6,700 nucleotides of DNA from Betaproteobacteria bacterium (GTDB lineage Bacteria; Pseudomonadota; Gammaproteobacteria; Burkholderiales; Casimicrobiaceae): NCBI GenBank assembly GCA_003153335.1, contig PLYG01000567.1, positions 256 to 6,955 on the forward strand, written 5' to 3'. Under the pieces are notes generated by a model that was given only the letters and a program-made list of their open reading frames with translations, did not search any database and was not told the origin of the DNA. Of the stretch, positions 1 to 4,929 are shown piece after piece (position 1 is the stretch's first letter; each line of letters opens with the position of its first letter). Both the position numbers and the translations under genes were made by a program.

Positions 1-23
1 GCCTGAAGCGGATCGGGGGCACA

Positions 24-47
24 GCGCAGCGGCGTTGCCCGCTGCGC
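24..47. terminator. GC-rich hairpin, possible terminator of a gene left of the window
   Basis: GCGCAGCGG (24-32) and CCGCTGCGC (39-47) form a perfect 9-bp stem around a 6-base loop. A TGA at 4-6 could be the stop codon of a gene entering from the left, which would put the hairpin about 18 bases after it. No T-run follows, so this is not a classical intrinsic terminator. It could equally be a structured element or a protein site. No upstream gene can be confirmed from the few bases available. Confidence 0.3.
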
Positions 48-67
48 CCGATGCCATCGGCCCGGCT

Positions 68-82
68 GGTGCCCGTGGCACC
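68..82. repeat. Short perfect inverted repeat upstream of the DMT transporter
   Basis: GGTGCC (68-73) and GGCACC (77-82) are perfect 6-bp arms around CGT. The element sits about 58 bases before the transporter start at 140. It could be an operator or a leader hairpin. In DNA this GC-rich it may also be chance. Confidence 0.25.
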
Positions 83-115
83 GCCTTCCGGGAGGCATCC
101 GGCCAACCCGCGTGT

Positions 116-137
116 CCGGATTGCCGCGCCGGATTGC
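116..137. repeat. Tandem 9-bp direct repeat next to the DMT start codon
   Basis: CCGGATTGC occurs at 116-124 and again at 129-137, a 13-base period. The second copy ends two bases before the ATG at 140. It occupies the position where a Shine-Dalgarno sequence would be expected, and none is visible there. The role is unknown. Confidence 0.35.
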
Positions 138-139
138 AG

Positions 140-1081
140 ATGAACATTTCCTTCACCCGGGGCGTGGTGTTCGGACTGATCGCCGTCATCCTCTGGGGCG
201 CGCAATTCCCGATAGCCAAGACCGCGTTCGTGGCGCTGGACACGATCGCGGTCAATGTCGCGCGCTACGGCATTGCAATGGTCGTGCTGACTCCTGTTTT
301 CCTGATGCGCGAGGGGCGCGCCGCATTTGATTACGAAGGGCGCTTCTGGCACGCGTCCATCGTCGGTATCGTCGGCATGGCCGCTTCGGCGCTGCTTGTG
401 TTCTGGGGCCTGAGCTACACCCTGCCCGAGAACGCGGGCGTCATTCTGGCGCTGCAGCCATCGCTGGCGGCGCTTGCCGACTGGTGGATGCGCGGCCGCC
501 GGCCCGCAGTCGGCACCCAGGTCTGCATCGGCCTGGCATTCCTCGGCGTGGTCCTGGTGGTGACCAAGGGCGAACCGCATATTGCGTTAAGCCCGCGCGA
601 GTTGCTGGGCGACCTGCTGATCCTGATCGGCGCGGGCTGTTGGGTGGGCTATACGCTGGCAGCCGCCAGGTTTCGTAACTGGACCTCGATGCGCTTCACG
701 TACCTTACGATGCTGCCCGCCGCGGTTTTCATTGTCGGCTTCGCGGCCGTGGCCTGGCTGACGGGCCTGCTCGAAGCGCCGACGCCGGCGAACGTGTGGT
801 CGGTCGCGCCGCAACTGGCGTACCTGGCGCTGGCTGGTGTCGTCGTGGCGATGCTGCTGTGGAACGCCGGCAATCAGCGCATCGGTGGACTCAACGCCGC
901 GCTCCTGCTGAACCTGATGCCGGTGGTCACGTTCGCGGTGCGGTTTTTGCAGGGGCAGCGCTTTACGATGATCGAGGTGCTGGGTGCGCTGCTGGTGGTC
1001 GGCGCGCTGGTCGCCAATAATATGCTGGCGCGCCATGACCGGTCGCGCGCCGACGTCCCCGCGCCGCAGGCCGAACCCTGA
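140..1081 (+). CDS. DMT-superfamily (EamA) inner-membrane transporter
   Basis: A 313-residue, very hydrophobic protein with the two-half architecture of the drug/metabolite transporter superfamily, each half having about five membrane helices. The first helix includes WGAQFPIAKTAF, a typical EamA opening. The first half ends in a P-centred helix (LQPSLAALADWWM) and the second in the matching NLMPVVTFAVRFL. Both lack the acidic residue (often lgE) that commonly follows in this family, having RGRRP and QGQRF instead. The usual size for the family is 280-310 residues. The reading frame stays open upstream to a TTG at 35, but those 35 residues are polar and unlike a transporter N-terminus, so the ATG at 140 is preferred even without a clear ribosome binding site. 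The substrate cannot be read from sequence; relatives export amino acids or other small metabolites. The gene converges on the metal-ABC operon. Confidence 0.9.
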   Translation: MNISFTRGVVFGLIAVILWGAQFPIAKTAFVALDTIAVNVARYGIAMVVLTPVFLMREGRAAFDYEGRFWHASIVGIVGMAASALLVFWGLSYTLPENAGVILALQPSLAALADWWMRGRRPAVGTQVCIGLAFLGVVLVVTKGEPHIALSPRELLGDLLILIGAGCWVGYTLAAARFRNWTSMRFTYLTMLPAAVFIVGFAAVAWLTGLLEAPTPANVWSVAPQLAYLALAGVVVAMLLWNAGNQRIGGLNAALLLNLMPVVTFAVRFLQGQRFTMIEVLGALLVVGALVANNMLARHDRSRADVPAPQAEP

Positions 1082-1082
1082 C

Positions 1083-1123
1083 GGCGGTCGGCGCAAACTC
1101 CGCAAGGCGCGCGCCATGCCGCC
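1083..1123. terminator. Imperfect GC hairpin between convergent genes
   Basis: The 50 bases between the convergent stop codons hold GGCGG (1083-1087) plus GGCGC (1090-1094), which pair with GCGCC (1111-1115) plus CCGCC (1119-1123). A small internal loop separates the two helices and the terminal loop has 16 bases. The position suits a bidirectional terminator, but neither side has a T-run. Function is inferred from position. Confidence 0.35.
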
Positions 1124-1131
1124 CTCAGAAC

Positions 1132-2481
1132 TCAGGTGACTACCGAATCCCGCGCCGCTACGCCGTCTTTGTTGCGGCCCGACAGGCGAGACGGCCAAAC
1201 CCGGCGCGCGAGCCACAGCAGCCCTAGAAGCGCGATGAAAGCTCCCGGCACGCCGATGATCCAGCGCTCGCGCGTGCGTGCCTTGCCTTGCAGTACGTCC
1301 TGCACGAAGCGCTCACCGCGCGTCATCTCGTTGAAGCTCTGCTGATAGGACGCAATGCGCCGTATTTCGTCGTCGGGCAGCGGCGTTCCTTGATAGCGCG
1401 CCGCTTTTTCCAGCGCATCGAGCCGGTCCACTTCCTCTTGAAAGCGCATGCTGTCCCGGGCAGCGTTCTCAAAGGCGTCGCGCTCACTGGGTCGTAAAAA
1501 CTGCGCCGGACCGATCCCCGTTGCCCGTTCGACCAGCGCCAGCAGCGGCTGATCGCCGGTGGGATTGATCATGAGCCAGACACAGGATGACAGGACGGCG
1601 AGGAAAACCACCGCAAGCATGGCCTGGACCGCGACGCGCAGGTTCGCCTGTCGTCGCTCGCTGCCAACGAAGAGCAGCACCTTGGCGAGGCCGGCAAGCA
1701 CAAGAAAACCAGCGAGCGCCGTCACCATGGCGGCACCGGTCGGCAGATCGAGAGCATACGAGCCCGCGAGACCCGTGGCGCAACCCGCTATGCCGACACC
1801 CCACGCGATCAGCAACACCACAGGCAGCTTGCCCGAAAAGATTGAGCCGATAACAGCGGGCACGATCAAAAGACTGAATACGAGCAGCACTCCCGCTGTG
1901 GTCACCGAACTCGTCACCACGACGCCGAACGACATGAAAAAAGCAAAATCCCAGGTCCAGACTGCGACCTGGGTTCGCCCGGCGGGCGAGGCTTCTCCGG
2001 AGACCGCAAGCAGTGGCCGGCGCGCCAGCCAGTGCAGGAAGCCGACGACAGCGTAAAGGGCGGCGAACTTCGCAACGTCCATGGGTTCGACCGTCAGAAT
2101 GCTGCCGACCAGGATCTTCTTGACGTGTTCCGCTCCCTGCGGCGAGCGATCGACCACCAATATCGTCGCCGCGGTGGCCACCACATAGACGATGCCGACG
2201 AAAGCCTCCTGGCTCACAACGCGAGCAAGACTGCGGGTCAGCGTGAGCAGCGCTGCGCCTATTGCGGTGAAGAGAAGGGCGTAGCCAAATCCGGCTGCGC
2301 TCGCCGCGGGGTAACCATTGGCGAAGGCGACAGTGGCCCCCAGCGCCGACAACTGCGCGAGGGCGAGGTCGGCAAAGACAATCTTTCGGCGCAGCACGTG
2401 CACGCCGAGATAGGCGTGCATGAGCACGAACACGACCGACGCCGCGAACGGGAGGACAAGCAACGCGAGCGCATCACTCAT
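1132..2481 (-). CDS. ABC-3 family metal transporter permease (ZnuB/TroC type) with C-terminal extension
   Basis: A 449-residue inner-membrane protein. Residues 1 to about 304 form the ABC-3 permease of zinc/manganese importers: several membrane helices, an early FADLALAQLSALGA segment and the family-typical TTAGVLLVFSLLIVPAVIG near 194-212. Normal members have about 260-290 residues. Here a charged soluble stretch of about 100 residues (305-405, rich in E, R, D and Q) is followed by another hydrophobic helix (WIIGVPGAFIALLGLLWLA, 407-425) and a basic tail. The extension has no Walker motif, so it is not a fused ATPase. The start ATG lies 14 bases after the binding-protein stop, with only a weak GCGGAA before it. 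The gene is last in the operon and would form the membrane channel used by the preceding binding protein. No ATPase gene is adjacent. Confidence 0.87.
   Translation of the reverse strand: MSDALALLVLPFAASVVFVLMHAYLGVHVLRRKIVFADLALAQLSALGATVAFANGYPAASAAGFGYALLFTAIGAALLTLTRSLARVVSQEAFVGIVYVVATAATILVVDRSPQGAEHVKKILVGSILTVEPMDVAKFAALYAVVGFLHWLARRPLLAVSGEASPAGRTQVAVWTWDFAFFMSFGVVVTSSVTTAGVLLVFSLLIVPAVIGSIFSGKLPVVLLIAWGVGIAGCATGLAGSYALDLPTGAAMVTALAGFLVLAGLAKVLLFVGSERRQANLRVAVQAMLAVVFLAVLSSCVWLMINPTGDQPLLALVERATGIGPAQFLRPSERDAFENAARDSMRFQEEVDRLDALEKAARYQGTPLPDDEIRRIASYQQSFNEMTRGERFVQDVLQGKARTRERWIIGVPGAFIALLGLLWLARRVWPSRLSGRNKDGVAARDSVVT
1937..1973 (-). terminator. Intrinsic-terminator-like hairpin plus T-tract inside the permease gene, sense direction
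   Basis: Read on the minus strand, CCCAGGTC (1973-1966) and GACCTGGG (1957-1950) form a perfect 8-bp stem with an 8-base loop. It is followed at once by ATTTTGCTTTTTT (1949-1937). This is the layout of a Rho-independent terminator, and it points in the direction of operon transcription. It spans codons for residues 170-182 of the permease. The T-rich part encodes DFAFF, so coding alone could explain the tract. Activity is inferred, not shown. Confidence 0.35.
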
Positions 2482-2495
2482 TCAGTGCATTCCGC

Positions 2496-3413
2496 TCAGG
2501 GACTGCGTGCACCCAACGCCTTGGCGAGTGTTGCGACGTTGTAGTCGAACAGCGCCAGATAGTCGTTCGTTCCCTCGAGACTGCCGACCGAGATCGCCAG
2601 GCGCACCAGGGGCACCCCCAGCTTCTGTGCCACGAAGCGCGACGCGTCCTCCGGATCAAAGGGCTCGTGCAGGATAGCGCGTACCTGTGCCCTGCGTCCC
2701 TCGGAGATCAGTTGGACAAGATGGGCCGGACTGGGCGCAACGCCCGTTTTGGGCTCGATGAAGGCAATGACATTGAGGCGAAAGCGGCGCGCAAAATAGG
2801 GCCAGGAGTTGTGATACGCGATGAGTTTTGTCCCGGCGAACGGCGCCAATGTCCGGCTCCAGAGCGTACGCCGCGTCTCGAGTTGGGACAGAAATCCTTC
2901 CCGATTCGCCAGGATTCTGTCCCGATGTCCGGGTGCGATGCGGACGAGGGCTTCGGCGATGCCCGCGGTGACGATGATCGCATTCTCGGGATCGAGCCAG
3001 TAGTGCGGGTTGGCCATGCCGTGCGCATGGCCGCCTTCGTTAATGATGCTCTGCCCGCGGATCTCGAGCAGCGGGATACCGGCAGAGGCGTCGAGAGTGG
3101 CTTCGCCTCCGCGCATCAATCGCTGCTCGCCCGTCTGGTTGACCAACGCGTCCAGCCAGTAGTCATAGCCAAGGCCGACGCGCACCAGCAGGCCCGCGCG
3201 CCGCAGTTTGCCGAGGTCGCCCGGACGCGGCTCGAATGCTTCCGGGTCGGCACCAGCCGGCACGATCGATTCCACGGTGACGAGGTCACCGCCGATCACC
3301 GCAACGAGTGCGGCGAGATCCGTTGTCGTCGCCACCACACGCATGGCGGCCAAGGCAGGAGCGGCGGCCAGAGCGGTCGCCACCATCACCAGGCCGAAAA
3401 GTCCGGCCCGCAC
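2496..3413 (-). CDS. Periplasmic metal-binding protein of a ZnuA/TroA-type ABC transporter
   Basis: A 305-residue cluster A-I solute-binding protein. An N-terminal signal peptide (MRAGLFGLVMVATALAAAPALA) directs it to the periplasm. Typical features follow: MRVVATTTDLAALV at 24-37, the VPAGADPEAFEPRPGDL loop at 51-67, NPHYWLDP at 135-142, IAYHNSWPYF at 198-207 and a C-terminal NDYLALFDYNV. H137 and H201 match two of the usual metal ligands. The first ligand position, normally His in a DPH motif, is Glu58, and the usual late Asp is replaced within LAISVGS. A short His pair (H129, H131) precedes H137. The likely cargo is Zn(II), Mn(II) or a related cation. The start is a GTG four bases after the amidase stop; it gives the better signal peptide, although an internal ATG at 3386 is possible. 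No clear ribosome binding site is present, suggesting translational coupling to the gene before. Confidence 0.88.
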   Translation of the reverse strand: MRAGLFGLVMVATALAAAPALAAMRVVATTTDLAALVAVIGGDLVTVESIVPAGADPEAFEPRPGDLGKLRRAGLLVRVGLGYDYWLDALVNQTGEQRLMRGGEATLDASAGIPLLEIRGQSIINEGGHAHGMANPHYWLDPENAIIVTAGIAEALVRIAPGHRDRILANREGFLSQLETRRTLWSRTLAPFAGTKLIAYHNSWPYFARRFRLNVIAFIEPKTGVAPSPAHLVQLISEGRRAQVRAILHEPFDPEDASRFVAQKLGVPLVRLAISVGSLEGTNDYLALFDYNVATLAKALGARSP

Positions 3414-3417
3414 GAAG

Positions 3418-4830
3418 CTACCGGGAGGCCACCCAGGTGCTCTTCGGCACGAGACAGTGCACGGTTTTCTGCGTTCCCGCCGGCACGGCCAGGCGGCAAT
3501 CCATCACCATGCTGGCCAGTGCGTACGCATCGAGGCGGCTCAACTTTTTCTCGGTCTGCAGGAGTTCGATCATGGCCCAGGCGGCGTCGTCCATGGCCTT
3601 GTTGAGATCGGCGTCTTTCCCGACCGTCACAAGGTAGGTCTTGTTTTCGTTTTCCGGCAACGCTTCGATTTTGCGCGCGCCTTTCGCATTCTTCGCGCTG
3701 AAGCAATGGATGCCCTTGTTGACGTCGACTACCTGACTCACGCGGCAATCCCACGTTGCCGTCATCATCTTCTCAACCTGTTCGCGGCCGACCTTGCGCT
3801 GCTCCGTCAGCAATTTGCCCGTTTCGCTGATGAGGATGTCGAGCGCCTTGTTGAGATCGCGGTCGATGCCGACGGTGATCCAGGCGTCTTTCGTTTCGAT
3901 TCGCGGCCACTCGAGATTCATGTTCTTGACCACCTCGACGGTAACGTTCATCTCCTTGTATGCGGTCTCGAGTGCGGTGAGGTTGATCTCGCCGTTGCCC
4001 TGCGCCGCGTGCGAATCGCCGGTCCAGAGCAGGGCACCATTGACGAAGACCGGAACGTAGAGCGTTGTGCCTTCCGTCATATCGCGGATGTCGAGATTGC
4101 CGCCGTAGCGTCCCGGGGGCACCGAACTGTATTGACCGGGCTCGGCACGGGCGACGCCGATGGTGCCGGGAAACGGCGCCAAGGGGATTTCGATCCCAGG
4201 GGCAAACTCGGCGATCTTGCGCTCGAGATCGAGGTAGAAATACTTGACCTGCCCCTCGGGAAATTTAGCCGGAAACTGGCCGAACATGCCGGGCACGTTG
4301 AAGTTGGTGGCATAGGCGCGGGGCACGATCTTGTTGATGCGCACCTTGAGGACGTCGCCGGGCTCGGCGCCTTCGACATACACCGGACCCGTCAACGTAT
4401 GCGGTCCGCGGCCGGGAAAGTCGGTGCGCAGTTTCTTGATCTGTTCGATGGTCGTCCCGGGCACTACCTGATTGTGCGAGTGCATCATCGTCTCGAAGAC
4501 GATCGTATCGCCAGAATTGACATGCAGGACGGGTGGCTGGGCATTGTTGAACCAACCCCATTGCGTCGTTTCCATCGTCGCCGGCAGAAGGTGAACACGG
4601 CCGGGATAGCGCTTGGCCGGGACAGCCCGTAGCTGCTCTTGCTCCGGCGTAGAGGCCGGAGCGAAGGGCGCGATGGCGGGCGCGGCCTGGGCGGCGGGAA
4701 CGGGTGCCGCAGCAGGAACCGGCGTTGCAGGTTGCTGTGCGCTCGCGACCAGGGCGGCGATTGCCGCAACCGAACCGGCGATGACAACAACGCCCGCCCG
4801 ACGAACGAGAGCGCTCAAGTGGATTAACAT
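3418..4830 (-). CDS. Secreted acetamidase/formamidase-family protein (FmdA_AmdA)
   Basis: A 470-residue protein with a signal peptide (hydrophobic 12-28, probable cleavage after ASA at 31) and an Ala/Pro-rich linker (32-60). The FmdA/AmdA fold covers roughly 70-320. Recognisable pieces are SGDTIVFET (106-114), the MMHSHN histidines (H117, H119), GPVYVEGAEPGDVLKV, GTIGVARAEPG, GGNLD (243-247) and GDSHAAQGNGEI (271-282). The last contains D272 and H274, probably part of the metal/active site; family members usually have QGDGE where this one has QGNGE. The family hydrolyses short amides such as formamide or acetamide to ammonia and a carboxylate, and most members I know are cytoplasmic, so export is unusual. 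The C-terminal helical module is duplicated (317-380 and 399-464). The gene is first of the block with the metal-binding protein and permease. The ATG at 4830 has a strong GGGAGG six bases upstream. Substrate and activity are inferred from family only. Confidence 0.87.
   Translation of the reverse strand: MLIHLSALVRRAGVVVIAGSVAAIAALVASAQQPATPVPAAAPVPAAQAAPAIAPFAPASTPEQEQLRAVPAKRYPGRVHLLPATMETTQWGWFNNAQPPVLHVNSGDTIVFETMMHSHNQVVPGTTIEQIKKLRTDFPGRGPHTLTGPVYVEGAEPGDVLKVRINKIVPRAYATNFNVPGMFGQFPAKFPEGQVKYFYLDLERKIAEFAPGIEIPLAPFPGTIGVARAEPGQYSSVPPGRYGGNLDIRDMTEGTTLYVPVFVNGALLWTGDSHAAQGNGEINLTALETAYKEMNVTVEVVKNMNLEWPRIETKDAWITVGIDRDLNKALDILISETGKLLTEQRKVGREQVEKMMTATWDCRVSQVVDVNKGIHCFSAKNAKGARKIEALPENENKTYLVTVGKDADLNKAMDDAAWAMIELLQTEKKLSRLDAYALASMVMDCRLAVPAGTQKTVHCLVPKSTWVASR
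3439..3882 (-). repeat. Tandem duplicated C-terminal module within the amidase-like gene
   Basis: Residues 317-380 (coded at 3882-3691) and 399-464 (3636-3439) align along their length. TVGIDRDLNKALD matches TVGKDADLNKAMD, then LLTEQRKVGREQVEKM matches LLQTEKKLSRLDAYAL, then TWDCRV matches VMDCRL, and KGIHCFSAK matches KTVHCLVPKS. The family normally has one such segment at its C-terminus. Each copy keeps a DCR and an HC motif. The copies differ at many positions, so the duplication is old rather than recent. Confidence 0.7.
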
Positions 4831-4836
4831 CGGTAA

Positions 4837-4842
4837 CCTCCC
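4837..4842 (-). promoter_or_regulatory. Ribosome binding site of the amidase-like gene
   Basis: On the minus strand GGGAGG lies six bases before the ATG at 4830. This is one of only two strong Shine-Dalgarno sequences in the window and it fixes the start of the operon's first gene. Confidence 0.75.
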
Positions 4843-4893
4843 ATAGTCAGTTGTCGCCTGGCGACGTCACGCAGGACAGGCCTCGTGACTATG
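4842..4893 (-). promoter_or_regulatory. Structured leader in front of the amidase/metal-ABC operon
   Basis: In the minus-strand reading, CATAGTCA (4893-4886) and TGACTATG (4849-4842) are perfect 8-base complementary arms about 36 bases apart. Between them lies an inner hairpin, GTCGCC-A-GGCGAC (4865-4853). A competing pairing is also possible between GCCTG (4881-4877) and CAGGC (4860-4856), which excludes the inner hairpin. The 3' outer arm ends at the first G of the GGGAGG ribosome binding site. The element could control translation of the operon or be a DNA operator. It matches no riboswitch class that I recognise. Confidence 0.4.
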
Positions 4894-4895
4894 TT

Positions 4896-4914
4896 AGCAG
4901 ATTGAACGTCTGCT
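4896..4914. promoter_or_regulatory. Inverted repeat downstream of the LysR gene, possible operator
   Basis: AGCAGA (4896-4901) and TCTGCT (4909-4914) are perfect 6-bp arms around a 7-base spacer. The element lies 15 bases after the LysR stop and upstream of the operon leader. In the LysR direction no T-run follows, so it is not a clear terminator. Its place in the likely promoter zone makes an operator plausible. No convincing -35/-10 pair is visible here. Confidence 0.3.
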
Positions 4915-4929
4915 TTGCGGCGCCAACAC

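Noticed and set aside
587..1216. A 209-residue open frame on - over the DMT gene
   Set aside because: It is Arg/Gln/His-rich with no fold signature and covers a clear transporter on +.
1132..1569. The permease extension as a fused ABC ATPase or as a frameshifted neighbour
   Set aside because: It has no Walker A, Walker B or LSGGQ motif, and the frame is continuous to a single stop, so it is neither an ATPase nor a clear frameshift product.
2667..3605. A 312-residue open frame on + antisense to the binding protein
   Set aside because: It is a shadow of the minus-strand gene, with no ribosome binding site or recognisable domain.
3208..4632. A 474-residue open frame on + antisense to the amidase-like and binding-protein genes
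   Set aside because: The minus strand encodes two recognisable families over the same bases. The + translation is low in family-like features, and long antisense frames are expected from strong third-position GC.
4824..4844. Six-codon frame MGGYRC overlapping the amidase start, a possible leader peptide
   Set aside because: It has no ribosome binding site of its own; its ATG only arises from the bases next to the GGGAGG of the real gene. The longer 79-residue frame ending here is a shadow of the LysR 3' end.
4831..4929. A Zur/Fur-type operator or classical promoter ahead of the metal-ABC operon
   Set aside because: No GTTAT-N-ATAAC-like or Fur-like 19-mer is visible, and no -35/-10 pair with good spacing was found, so none is annotated.
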